DNA from: Selaginella moellendorffii
Taxonomy: Eukaryota > Streptophyta > Lycopodiopsida > Selaginellales > Selaginellaceae
Direction: 5' to 3'
Length of the DNA: 64,000 bases
Assembly (NCBI RefSeq): GCF_000143415.4
Contig: NW_003314276.1
Location: 2,282,962-2,346,961, forward strand
Notes under the pieces: model-generated
Told to the model about the DNA's origin: nothing
The model's input: only the letters and a program-made list of their open reading frames with translations
The model's database searches: none
In this document: positions 26,189 to 36,763 of the stretch, one piece after another
How the letters are laid out: every line of letters starts with the position of its first letter
Numbering within the stretch: position 1 is the stretch's first letter
Position numbers and translations under genes: made by a program

Positions 26189-27211
26189 TCACATTTGGCC
26201 TAAGGTCTTGATGTTCCACGGCTCGATGTAGTTCCAGTCGCCCTCCCAGAAGTTTTTGGCCAGGATGGAGTATGCAAACTCGGTGGGATGAGTGAAATCC
26301 CAGAAGAGATACTGGCTGGGATTATCGCACACCCCTTGCGGGTCATGAGTGGCGAGCCAGCCGCCACACTTTCCACAGCACGCGTGAGCCGTGTCGTAGA
26401 GGCCGTAGGCGGAGGCGTTGGACATGATCTCGGTCATGGCGTTGAAGCCTTTAGCGTAGGAGATTCGCACCCCTGGAAGCCTCATCACCAGCTCGCGAAC
26501 CAGCATCTTGAGCGCCAAGTTGAAAGCGCCCGCGATCTCGTTGACGAGGTTGAAGCAGGAGCCGTGGAGGATCCGGCGCACCATGGGAGTGCATCCCAGC
26601 GGGCCCAAGTTGAAGACCACGATCCGGCGAGCGCCGTTCCGGTAGAGCTGGATCAAGTTCTTGCGGTAGATGCTCATCAGCGTGGACAAGAAGTGTCGCC
26701 GGTTGGCCGCTGCCTGGAACAAGTTCGCGAAGATGTCGTTGCTCCCGGCGGTGATCATGAAGAGCGAGTTCCGGAACATGATGGAGGCGTGGTAGTCACC
26801 GTTTTGCTGCCGCACGACGGTCGAGAGGTACTGGAACTGGTCCATCTGTGCGTCGAGCGAGAGGACCCCGAGCGGTGCGTCGGTGGCGTTGAGCAGGCCG
26901 CTGCCAGCCGACGCAAAGTTTGCACCGTGGATGAAGCTCGCCCCCGGCTGCATGAAGGGTGGAATGTATGGTAGTCCCAGGAACTCGGCGATGAAGTCCG
27001 CTATCAGCCTGCCATCGCTAAACCTTCCTGTTGGCACTCCGAAGGACGTCGTTCCGTAAGGCGTGACGTTGGCAACCGCCAGCGAGCCAGGCAGGAAGTT
27101 GTTGTTGCCGGTGTCGAAGATTGAGTCGCCAAACAGGAAGAGCATTTGCACTTGACTGGCGGAGGCGAGTGTGAGGACCTGGAGGAAAACCAAAGCTTTC
27201 AGGTGAGCCAT
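26189..27211 (-). CDS. GDSL-type esterase/lipase, secreted
   Basis: A single-exon gene of 340 residues, normal for plant GDSL (SGNH) hydrolases. The N-terminal ALVFLQVLTLASAS is a signal peptide. Block I is FLFGDSIFDTGNNN with the nucleophile Ser, block II is GANFASAGSG with the oxyanion Gly, block III is TAGSNDIF with the oxyanion Asn, and block V is FWDFTHPTE with catalytic Asp and His. All catalytic residues are present. Family members act on ester bonds of lipids, cutin or acylated small molecules in the cell wall; the substrate cannot be told from sequence. GC-rich and codon-biased compared with the surrounding AT-rich DNA, it marks the start of a gene island. Its start lies 211 bp from the end of NDC80, transcribed in the same direction. 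Confidence 0.93.
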   Translation of the reverse strand: MAHLKALVFLQVLTLASASQVQMLFLFGDSIFDTGNNNFLPGSLAVANVTPYGTTSFGVPTGRFSDGRLIADFIAEFLGLPYIPPFMQPGASFIHGANFASAGSGLLNATDAPLGVLSLDAQMDQFQYLSTVVRQQNGDYHASIMFRNSLFMITAGSNDIFANLFQAAANRRHFLSTLMSIYRKNLIQLYRNGARRIVVFNLGPLGCTPMVRRILHGSCFNLVNEIAGAFNLALKMLVRELVMRLPGVRISYAKGFNAMTEIMSNASAYGLYDTAHACCGKCGGWLATHDPQGVCDNPSQYLFWDFTHPTEFAYSILAKNFWEGDWNYIEPWNIKTLGQM

Positions 27212-27250
27212 TTTGGATTGGAAATTGTTAGCGGAGAGAACCTGGTAACA

Positions 27251-27257
27251 AATTTAT
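27251..27257 (-). promoter_or_regulatory. probable TATA box of the GDSL esterase gene
   Basis: The minus strand reads TATAAAT about 40 bases upstream of the ATG at 27211. This would give a very short 5' leader. Confidence 0.5.
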
Positions 27258-27421
27258 ACAGGCCATCCACTGCTCCACCATGCTCTTGATTTGCAGCAAG
27301 CCACACCAAAAGACCGTCTACGTACTATGTAACAGCATGCAGTCATGCATTCCATCCGCTGTACCTATATTACCACTTGTTAGAGAAAAAACAAGGATTC
27401 TCAATGTAACGACATGCCTGA

Positions 27422-29360
27422 TCAATCTCTTCTCGCCATTTTCAAGACTTGGCCTGCCCTGTCCTCCAGTCTGCTCAAAGCTTGCTGGATATATTCGTTG
27501 TGCTCGGCATACATTTGCAGCGCCTCCAAGGCTTCAGCTTGCTCCTGCTCCATTTCCTCTTTATAAGTCTTGAGCTTTATCTCGTAATCCGCGTTTAGTT
27601 TCTGGAGCACACACAGCGTGTTTCATTTTTTCAGAAAAAAAAAATTGCTCAGAGATAGATAAGACACTCTCACCTTTAGTAGTGATTCCGCGTCATTATA
27701 CACCTGTCTTAACGTTGTTTGTTTTTCTGCCAAGCTCTTCTCGAATTGAGCTCTTTGAGCGGCTTTCGAGGCAATGTAGTTATCCAGTCTCTCCTTCCTC
27801 CCTTTATATTGTGCCTCAAGCTGCATAACGGGACATCGTTTTAGGAAGAAAATACGATTGCCTGACTCACCTTCTTATTCTGAGTGACGAGTGTGGAAAC
27901 CTCGTCAGATTTTTCTTGGAAGGAAACCTCATCCGCATACAGTTTCTTCTGCATGACAAGGACTTCTTCCCTCGCATCCCTTGTTGCCTTCTCAATGTTT
28001 TCCATGAGACTGGCAACCAGCGGCTTGAACACACCCTTGACGTTAAAACCAAGTATATCTTCGGGTTTCTCCTCCCTCGAGTTAACTTTCATCTCGAGTT
28101 GAACTTGCCGAGCTTCCAATTCTGGATACATATTTTTGAGCCTGCTCAAAAAAAAAAAAAAACACAAATCGCTAAGAGACATAACAAAAAATTTCTTTAC
28201 CTCGCGCTGCCAGTGTTGTAGGTGATGACAACGTCCTCCACCTCCCTCAGCATGTTCGCAGACTGAACTTCCTTGTCCCATGCTTCCTTTTGCAACTCCT
28301 GTGCTGCTTTAGAGACTGCATGCAATCGCGTCTCGAGAATTTGGCTTTCTTTGTCCATCTTCTCGACGCCAGCGACGCTGAGCTGCTGAGCCCCGATCCG
28401 TTGCCGCAAAGCCTCGTTCTCCTCCGCTATGTTGGAAGCCTCCGTCTTCAAACCCAGCAGATCCTCCCTCTTCTCCTCCATTTTCTTGAGCGACGCCTCC
28501 TTGTGCGACTGAAAGTTGCTGATGATGGTCGTAAACTTTGCGACGTCGTTTAGAAAGTCCGCCTTCTTCGACTCCAAAACAGCCAAAGGCGATGGCTCAC
28601 TTGTAAAGGTGTGGAGCTTAGCTTGCAAATCATTCACGGTCTTCTCGAGCTCTTCTGCCTGCTGCACCAGCTGGGCCTTTTCTTCCTCAAACTGGACCCG
28701 AAAGTCCGCGTCGAGCTTAGCGCACGCCTCATCGTTGCCGCAAAGAAACTCGTTGTAAGCTTGGCTGAGGTACTCGAAAAAAATCAAATCCCCGCTTCCC
28801 TCGTAGCCAAATCCACCACCATTCCCTTCTTTGATCTCCCGAGCCTTCTCCTCGTAAGTCAAGAGATTGACGAGCCAGGCTAGAGCGGCCAGCAATCCAG
28901 GCCAAGAATGCGGGCTCCCGGCGGCATAGAGGGCACTCTTGCTGATCTGGAAAGGATAGTTGAGACTCCTGAAGAAGCCCGGGACATCGTCTTCGAGCTT
29001 GCCAAAGACGATGTGTGGATCCACTTGACGGAAAAGAAACTCTATGATATCTTTGATCTCCTTACCGGAGGGCAGCTTGGAGGAAATGGGCGAGTTGAAT
29101 CCATGGGTCGTGAGGTACTCGATGAGCTCCGCCGTTGCCTCTTTCTGGAAGCTCTTGTCGTTGATGTTCCTGGGATCCTGTGCCGACGCACCTTTGGAGG
29201 AGGAGAAGGCCATGGATTGGCGGCTCAAGCTGGGGCGGTGATGGCCCCCGGGAGGCATCGGGGGGCCTCCCAAGCTGGGGCGCTTCATGTAGACACCGCT
29301 ACTCCGCGGCAGCTTGGCTGGGATCGATGACATCCGGCTGCTGGATCCCCTGGAACTCAT
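27422..29360 (-). CDS. NDC80: kinetochore protein NDC80 (HEC1), 4 exons
   Basis: Exons on the minus strand: 29360-28201, 28141-27871, 27820-27674, 27601-27422, total 585 codons plus stop, close to plant NDC80 length. Three short introns (49 to 72 bp) have GT-AG ends and keep frame. The start was chosen at MSSRGSSSRM because it gives the usual basic, Ser-rich N-terminal tail; an upstream in-frame Met at 29423 is less likely. Domains: basic tail (about 1-50), calponin-homology microtubule-binding domain (about 60-190, FQKEATAELIEYLTTHGF, LPSGKEIKDIIEFLFRQVDP, SPHSWPGLLAALAWLV), then long coiled coil to the C-terminus. NDC80 pairs with NUF2 and, through SPC24/SPC25, ties kinetochores to spindle microtubules. 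The gene looks intact. An E2F-type site lies just upstream. Confidence 0.95.
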
Positions 29361-29410
29361 GGCAAGAGCCACTCCAAGCCCTAGAAGAGCCCTAGAACAA
29401 TGGAAAAAGC

Positions 29411-29418
29411 GCGGGAAA
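29411..29418 (-). promoter_or_regulatory. E2F-binding site upstream of NDC80
   Basis: The minus strand reads TTTCCCGC, a perfect match to the plant E2F consensus, about 50 bases before the NDC80 start codon. It fits cell-cycle-controlled expression of a mitotic gene. It may lie in the 5' leader or the core promoter, since no transcription start is known here. Confidence 0.65.
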
Positions 29419-29429
29419 TTCAAAATAAA

Positions 29430-31879
29430 ATAAAATAATTTCTAAATCATATTTGCAAATATTTTGGAATAGTTCATTTTTTAATTTTATTATTAGGCTA
29501 AAAAAGTATTTATTAATAATTTTATCAAAAATATTGAAAAATGATCAATGAAACATTTTTGTTAGTTATTATTTTTTCAAGTAATTTACTATTATTTAGA
29601 ACGATTGTGTAAATTTAATTACCAAATATTAAATATAAATATATTCATTAAATTAGGTTTATATTTTAATTTTTGTGAAATGACGAAAATGTTATAACAA
29701 ACAGTACATAATTGAAATTTAAGATTTGTAATTAAGAAATAATTATTGGACATTATTTTAATTATAATTTTATTAATATATAAATATAAAGTTAGAAATG
29801 GAGAAATTATGAATAATATTATGGTGGTAAGAAAATACCAAATTTGAATAAGTGAGGCAAAACATTTTATACAATTTCAAAATATAAATAGATTTTATTA
29901 TACTTTGGTATATAATTAGATTCAATGCTTTTTAATTCCATGATAGAAATTAATTAAAATCTGAAAATTTAATTTAATTAATATTTTAATATTAATGCAA
30001 TGGAGAAATTTCAGAATGCTATAATAAAAAGTTTTTCACATGTGAGTTTTAAACTCACTAGATATTATCTATGATAAAATATAAATTAAAAAATTTTAAA
30101 ATTAAAAAAATTATTTGGAAAACCTGATGCAACACATATTTTTAAAAAAAGCAATGCAGTAAGAATAATTTAATAATAGAATAATATAAACTTATTTACT
30201 AAGTTATTTACTTATTTTTTAATAAAGATCATGTGGATTTGATTCCTTTTCTTTACACAAAAATAATTATTTCTAAAAATATTAAAAGATATATAATTTT
30301 AAAATAATAATAATCTAGTTAATAATAAAAATTAAATTATTTAACTTATTATTACAAAAACAAATTATATTTATGCCTTTCTTTTCAATTATCTTTACAT
30401 GTATGTACATAAACATAACTAAAGAATGTTTCCCTCCTTCTGCATGTTAGCTAAGACTAATCTATACTAATGTTATGATCATCAACAATAAGTTGAGTTC
30501 AGGTCTATATGACCTCTCTAAGAATTCCATTTAAAGGTCACTAATTAGATTCCAAGTTTAGTGTCATATCTCTTAACTCTAAAAAACCATAGCCAATTAA
30601 ATTTAGTGGTTTGTAGAATAGAAAATGATGTGGTCAGGTTGGATAGTGGACTTATAGTGAGAAAGTAATAATCTTAGATTTTTGACAATTTCAAATTGTA
30701 ATGGAGGTATGTGAACTTGTAATTTAGAATCCTATTTTATGGCTTTAAGTAGCTTTAAAACTTAGAATATCCAAGTTCTTAATATAATCATTTTTCATAT
30801 CCTCTTATTTCTTCTTGCACTTGGAGATAGTGATGGTAAAATTTGTGCTCGTAATAGTATTGTTGAATCCTCTTGCACTTTTCTATAACATCACCCATAG
30901 ATATAGTATTGTGCTTGTAAGAGTATTATTGAATCCCCTTGCACTTTTTTATAGCATCACCCTTTTGATACTTTTGATTATTTATGTTGTTGAGAGTGAT
31001 TATTTTCGTTTAAGTGGCTATAGTAAGAAAAAATTTATATCCCCCCCTTCCTAACTTTGATTTTTTCCTCTTGAAATCATATAAATCACTTCTACTAATA
31101 TAGATTTAAGAGTTTCAAAGTTTATTGACATGGCTTATAGCAAGATCCTCTATTATTGAGAAGTTGTTATTGATAATAAAAGAACCAAAGCCAATTGAAA
31201 TATAAAAAGAGAACAAATTATGCAAAACTACAAACTTCAAACTGAACCTCATATTGTTTATTCAGAAAACATTTTGGTAGTAGTAATAACTTGTTAAGAA
31301 AGTGAATGTTTCATAAACTACATAATACTTACTTCTAAAATCACAATCATAAATTTCAAATATTTATTTATAAGGAGTTTTAACTAAGTCTATACTTCGA
31401 GTTTTCTTATAAAACATAAAATTTAACTTGAATGCACGAACTCACCATGACATTGCCAACATTCTAGCTTAAGAAAAGATATGAATTCTTGATTGAGAAA
31501 AATGCCAAAGAAGGAAATTTCCTTAGAGTTTCAAAAAATACAAGAAACTTAAATTTTAACTATATTTTAAGTTTGATGTTGCATCTTTGAACTTTGTATA
31601 GGTGCTTTTGAGCTTAGTATAATCACTTTGGGTCCAAGTGCAATAATTATTACTCACACTTGCACTTTTAATTCCCCAAGGCCTCATTTTCCTAAAATTT
31701 TATTTTCTTTAAGACAAGGTGAAATTGGTCACTTGGCTAAATTTTGGGTGGGAATTGTTTTGCATATAACAATGTAGTATTTCGAATTTTTCTATGTATT
31801 CCCCATATGTGATACAGATTTTATTAATATCCAAGCATAACTTCATATATATTATTTTAGAATGCAACTAAATATTCTA
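29430..31879. other. AT-rich stretch without recognisable genes
   Basis: Extremely AT-rich from 29430 to about 30400, then somewhat less so. A short direct duplication lies at about 30849-30960 (ATTGAATCC...CTTGCACTTTT...ATAGCATCACCC, two copies), which makes a chance 79-residue frame. No gene motif was seen. Confidence 0.5.
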
Positions 31880-32061
31880 TATAAGGTTTGTAAATACATG
31901 TTTATATTTATATATATTACCTGGCTAGGTAATACATTAATTGTAGTACTATAACATACAAACTATTTATTTGGGAATGAATTTAGTCTATCCATTTTTG
32001 TATATAAGTAAGGGTATAAACCCCAATTAATATGCCCATTTCTATATCTCAAACACTCACA
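31880..32061 (+). repeat. left LTR of the 2.5-kb element
   Basis: Begins TATAAGGTTTGTAAATAC (expected TG start changed to TA) and ends ACACTCACA. It is similar to 34173-34427 apart from the microsatellite. Confidence 0.68.
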
Positions 32062-34172
32062 TTAGTGGAGCTAAGAGGCACTACAATTTGTTCTTGAAGG
32101 GTAAAGTTTTTTTGCAATGCTTTACTCTAGTGTTTGGGATTGTGTTTTTTGTTTTTTATTTCTTTATTCTCTTTTAAATCTAGATCTGTATTAACTTTTT
32201 GCAAGATCTAGAATTTTAACTATTGCTGTGTTTAAATCTACTCTTTCTTCTTATCATCATTGCATTCTTTTCTTCTATTATACTGCGCCATCATCGATCA
32301 AGGAATATGTCATTTGAGCTTGTTAATGCTACTCTGTTGGATCGAGTTTTTTGTGTTATAGGGTGTGATTATATTAATGTTGCACCCATCCTTGGTGTGT
32401 TGCCATTTCCAACTTCCATGAGATTTGATTATACAATTTGTTTTGTTCTCGGTGTTCTATTATTTCTAGTTGATATGGAGTGTGATTGTAATATCGATTG
32501 ATGAGTTATGAATGATATAATCTAATTTTTAGAGAATGTTTGAGGATCAAGTTTATGGGAAGATAATGTTTATGAGCACAAATGAATTTTGGATTGTAAT
32601 GAGAAACTTGATTATTATAGAGATAACTTTATAGATGAGTTGGAGATTTTGCAAGGTAAGTCTTAATCCTTTAATCTGCTATCTGATCCTTTTTCTTTAC
32701 CTTCTGCTCTTTCCTAATTTTTATTTTTATTTTTTAATCTAAGCTACCTTCTCATGTTCTTAGTGTTCTTTCTTTATTTGCAATATTTCCTTCTTCTGGC
32801 ATATTAATTATTTCTGGCTCTTATAATTTTTATTCTCAATTTGGTGTTGAGTTGAGTGTTTTCTATCTTTCTCATACTAATTTGGATGTTAAGTATATAC
32901 ATAAAGCTAAAAATCTTATTTTTGTTTCTTTAACAGAGTCTTTGATCAATTCTAGTATTAAATATTCCCCTATTCTAAAGGTTAAATCATTTTGGCTAGA
33001 GCTTCTGATTAAATGTGTGTTTTCAGTTGTGAGTACTATTGAAAACTTTTGTTTTATCATTGTTACTAAGGGGTTTATATGTTCCTTTGAGAATGTAAAC
33101 TTTTCTATTAATTTTCTTGTCTCAAGTGTTAAATTATGTATTAAGTAAGTTGAGCAGTGTGGAGCTCCCACTTATCTTCTGCTAACCAAAGTATTTTATC
33201 ATAGTAAATCCTTTATTCTTCAAACTTTGAATATGTTTCCTTCTTTTCTCCCCATTTCTACTTTAACAATTGTTGAAAATTCCTTTTTAGATGTTTTTTT
33301 ATCCACTTTTTCTTCTTTCACAATGCTTTTTCCTCCCTTTTTTTCATTTTCTCCCTTTTTCCTCAATATTTCAAACTTTTTTTTCCTTAGAGGTGGGGTA
33401 AAGGGGACAAATAGGAGTCTAGTGTTGATGATAGAATAAAAACAAGTAGATACAATAGTAAAGTGAGGAAAAATGACATGGATTGTGGACTAAGGATAAA
33501 ATAGATGAGTCTAAATGGAATATTTAGCTTTGACATAGTGAGGCCAAGCAAATGCAATAATAAAATGAGGCTAAATATAAAATGAAAGTGATCATAACAA
33601 ATCTGAATAAAGCTAGTGTTTCAAAACTTTTTTTCCTCTAAGAAGGGGATAAAGAGGATGTGGAGAATAAATGGAGTGAGTCTAACTTCTCATATGCAAT
33701 GCAGAATAAGGATGATAATTGTGAGTCTGAGTAAATATGAATTTTAAATGTTGACCAAAAGGAAGATGCAATAAGTTTTATTTATGGTCATGAATCTAAG
33801 TTAATAATGGTTCTGGAGGATTGTCCAACAAATAGACTTAGACATAAGATGCATTGTTTGTTGCAATGGTGCTTTATAAATCTACAATAACTCTTAAAAT
33901 CATTTGTTTTGGTTTAAAGTTATAGCTTTATGGTTAGTTTGATTATTTGGTAGTTATATATGAAGTTGCAATTGGTTTATTAGAATTTCATAATTAATTA
34001 ATGCTTATGTCATTGCTTTGGATTTTGTTTTAATCATGGTTGTTAACAACTTTATTAGTGGTTTTGTGGGAGTTTTAGAATTTTATGGTAATTTATTATC
34101 ACCCACCAAAAGCTCTAGATATTTCACTTGACTTATTATCATTACCTTTTCATCTTCCAAAGGGGAGAATGA
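32062..34172 (+). other. internal region of the 2.5-kb LTR element, no recognised protein
   Basis: Open frames at 32223-32501, 32852-33148 and 33227-33439 encode 92, 98 and 70 residues. They contain no zinc knuckle, protease or RT motif that I can see. They may be relics of a gag-like frame or chance. Confidence 0.45.
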
Positions 34173-34210
34173 TGTAAAGTTTGAAAATACACACACACAC
34201 ACACACACAC

Positions 34211-34284
<74 letters not shown>

Positions 34285-34427
34285 CCCTGACTAAGTAGTA
34301 CATTAATTATAATACTAGAGCATATGAACTATTTATTTAGGGCTGAATCTTATCCATCCATTCTTGTATATAAGCATGGGTTTAAACCCTAATTAATATA
34401 CTTATTTCTATATCTAGAGCACTCACA
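34173..34427 (+). repeat. right LTR of the 2.5-kb element with AC and AT microsatellites
   Basis: Begins TGTAAAGTTTGAAAATAC and ends GCACTCACA. An AC tract (34189-34211) followed by an AT tract (34213-34282) has expanded where the left LTR has only a short TATATTTATATATA. Confidence 0.7.
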
Positions 34428-34823
34428 GATATAATATTAAATAGATTATATTCAAGTATTATAATAATTGTTTTTATTTAATCTTTCCACTTAACAAAAG
34501 TTTACAATTGCTACAATAACTCAAATATGAATTTAAGCATCACCATATTTTATTTAAGATTATACAAGAATAATCAGAGATTTTTATATTTTAACTTTAT
34601 GAGTTAAAAAGTAATTAATAAAAATATATTTTTCACAATCCATAATATAATAATTAAAGACAAAATCTTAGGAGAACACCTTATCAAGCATTTATTAATT
34701 ATAATTTTTTCTTATAACCCTTGAAATTTGTAATAATAATGAAAATGTTTTAAGAATTATTTCACATCCTAAATTTTAAATACACTATATATTCTGACCA
34801 GTTTGAACTACAAATTTTATTCT

Positions 34824-36650
34824 TTATGAGTAGAAGTTGGCAAGTAGAGAGTATGGAGCAGCTCTTGTAGGATCTAGCTCTAAAGCTAGCTCTGCAACAT
34901 TTGCCCCAAATTGCTCATTCTTTTTGTGGCTTGAACAGGATCCAAGGAGTGAGGTCCAGTCTGTGGTATCTGGATCAAAAGGCATGCTGTAAATTAGATT
35001 GTGGGCATCTACCAAGTGGCCTGCCCGTCCCAGAAGGTCAATTACACAAGTGTAGTGCTGCTTTGTTGGCTCCAAGAAAAAATCAGGCAACATCCTCTGG
35101 AAGTACCACCATCCTATTTTAACATTGCCTTCATGTCCATATCCATTTAGAATGGAGACAAAGGAGATATCATCTGGCATCAATCCATCCATGATCATCT
35201 TTTGAAAGAGCCAAACAATGTATCTTGAAGAGGTATGAGTAGCAGAAGACTTTGATGGTTTTTTTAACCGCTTTAGCTCCTCATAAGAAGAGCAAGCAGA
35301 AAGCATAGCATTCCAGGAGATTAGATTTCTGTGAGGCAGCCGATCAAACACAGTTTTCGCATTTACCAAATCACCAGAGTGAGTGTATGCTGCAAGAAGG
35401 GAGTTCCAGCATGCAGCATCTCTTAGTGGCATTTCGTGAAAATATTGCTTGGCAAATTCCACCTTTCCACTGTTTCCATATGCAGCAAGCATCACTGATG
35501 AGGAAGCTAAGTCTTGATCTGGCACAAAATCTAGCGCTGTTCTTGTGTCCTCAAGCAAGCCATGCTGAGAGAAGGCAGTGAGCAAAACGTTCCACGAGAC
35601 AACATCCCTGTCCGGCATTGAAGCAAAGAACATTGTGGCAAATTTCAGCTGGCTGCCATAACAATAAGCAGCCAGCATCGCATTCCATGAAACCAAATCT
35701 TTGCTTGGAATACTATCAAACAAAGATTTTGCTTTGGCGAAGTTCCTCTCTCTCGCGTAGCCACACAAGAGCCCATTAAGGGAGATAATATCTTGCTCTG
35801 GCATGAGACTGAAAATTTGCTCGGCATGTTTCATATGCCCATGTTGGGCATAGGCAGAAAGCATGACATTCCAAGCAACAATGTTCCAATACGGCATTGA
35901 TTTGAACATAGAAACCGTTTGATCGACCATGCCGCTGCTTGCATACGCAGCCAGCATGGCTGTAAAAGCAATGGTATCTTTAACAGGCATTGTATCAAAG
36001 ATCTTCAAAGCGCTATCAACATGCCCATTTTGGGCATATGCACTTAATATTGCAGTCCATGACACGAGATCCCACTCAGGAGCCATATCAAAAATATCTT
36101 TAACTCTTTGAATATTTCCGTATGCACTATAAGATGTTAGCATTGCATTCCAAGAAACCAAATTCTTCTCTTTCATTGATGAAAACAGAGATTCAGTCTC
36201 TTCTAGATGCCCATTTTGGGCATATGCCACAAGCATCGAAGTCCAGGCCACAACATCCCAAGCAGGGATTCTTTCAAATACGATCTTCGCCTCCTCCAAA
36301 AGACCATTCTCCGCAAACAAATCCAGCAACGTTGTCCACGACACCAAATTCCTCTTGGGCATCGCATCGAAGATGGCCTTGGCTTCTGCAACGCAGCAGT
36401 TTCTGGCATAAGCTCCCAGTAATAGATTCCACGAGTAGAAATCCTTTCGATCGATGCTGTCAAACACCTGCCTTGAGCACTCCACACTGCCGAATTTCCC
36501 ATACATCTGGATAAGAAGATTGCACAGAAACACATCCGATCCTAGATCAAGCGACAAGAAAGAGGCGCACCTATGAGCAAATCTTACATCCGAGAGGTTC
36601 TTGCTCGATCGTATGACCTCAACACATTGATCTCGAGTGGCTACTAGCAT
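34824..36650 (-). CDS. PPR protein, PLS-related with short S-type repeats
   Basis: A single-exon gene of 608 residues made of about fifteen 31-residue repeats of the pattern DVVAWTSMLVAYAQNGHLEE followed by an A-x-x-x-F-x-x-M helix. This S-only tandem arrangement is common in lycophyte PPR genes. A longer P/L/S set follows (LFQKMIMDGLMPDDISFVSI, HYTCVIDLLGRAGHL). The frame ends APYSLLANFYS at the point where an E domain would begin, so E and DYW domains are absent. PPR proteins bind organellar RNA base by base and guide editing, splicing or stability; the repeats' fifth and last residues could be decoded for a target. No clear transit peptide is visible. It is divergently arranged with the PPR gene at 36764, 113 bp apart. 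Confidence 0.88.
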   Translation of the reverse strand: MLVATRDQCVEVIRSSKNLSDVRFAHRCASFLSLDLGSDVFLCNLLIQMYGKFGSVECSRQVFDSIDRKDFYSWNLLLGAYARNCCVAEAKAIFDAMPKRNLVSWTTLLDLFAENGLLEEAKIVFERIPAWDVVAWTSMLVAYAQNGHLEETESLFSSMKEKNLVSWNAMLTSYSAYGNIQRVKDIFDMAPEWDLVSWTAILSAYAQNGHVDSALKIFDTMPVKDTIAFTAMLAAYASSGMVDQTVSMFKSMPYWNIVAWNVMLSAYAQHGHMKHAEQIFSLMPEQDIISLNGLLCGYARERNFAKAKSLFDSIPSKDLVSWNAMLAAYCYGSQLKFATMFFASMPDRDVVSWNVLLTAFSQHGLLEDTRTALDFVPDQDLASSSVMLAAYGNSGKVEFAKQYFHEMPLRDAACWNSLLAAYTHSGDLVNAKTVFDRLPHRNLISWNAMLSACSSYEELKRLKKPSKSSATHTSSRYIVWLFQKMIMDGLMPDDISFVSILNGYGHEGNVKIGWWYFQRMLPDFFLEPTKQHYTCVIDLLGRAGHLVDAHNLIYSMPFDPDTTDWTSLLGSCSSHKKNEQFGANVAELALELDPTRAAPYSLLANFYS

Positions 36651-36763
36651 CTTGCAGCATTGTTCTAATGGAGCCCTCTTTCAAAAATTCATAAATCAAG
36701 CGCGGGAATTTCAAATTAATAGGGTTTACTTTTAGGGTTCTTCGCGAGGTCTTGGAAATGTGA
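36651..36763. promoter_or_regulatory. bidirectional promoter between two PPR genes
   Basis: A 113-bp space between two start codons on opposite strands. It contains a telo-box (TAGGGTTT, 36720-36727), a second TTAGGGTT nearby, and an E2F-like WTTSSCSS match (minus strand ATTCCCGC at about 36702-36709). Telo-boxes are common before plant genes of the translation and organelle-biogenesis type. No TATA box is obvious. Confidence 0.6.

Larger units (their letters stand above)
31880..34427 (+). mobile_element. degenerate non-autonomous LTR element (about 2.5 kb)
   Basis: Direct terminal repeats at 31880-32061 and 34173-34427 share TATTACC...GGTAATACATTAATT-like blocks, CTATTTATTT, CTTGTATATAAG and the end CACTCACA. 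A primer-binding-site-like string with an apparent 5-base loss (GTGGAGCTAAGAGG) follows the left repeat. A purine-rich tract (CCAAAGGGGAGAATGA) immediately precedes the right one. No protease, RT or integrase motif is seen inside, only short uncharacterised frames, so it resembles a LARD or TR-GAG type element. No target duplication could be found. The right repeat is enlarged by microsatellites. Confidence 0.68.

Noticed and set aside
26288-26974. 228-residue plus-strand frame
   Set aside because: Antisense of the GDSL esterase; long only because of GC-rich codon bias.
28908-29330. 140-residue plus-strand frame
   Set aside because: Antisense of NDC80 exon 1; no motif of its own.
32852-33171. 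Open frames on both strands, about 98 residues each
   Set aside because: Unrecognised and overlapping on opposite strands; kept only as the interior of the LTR element.
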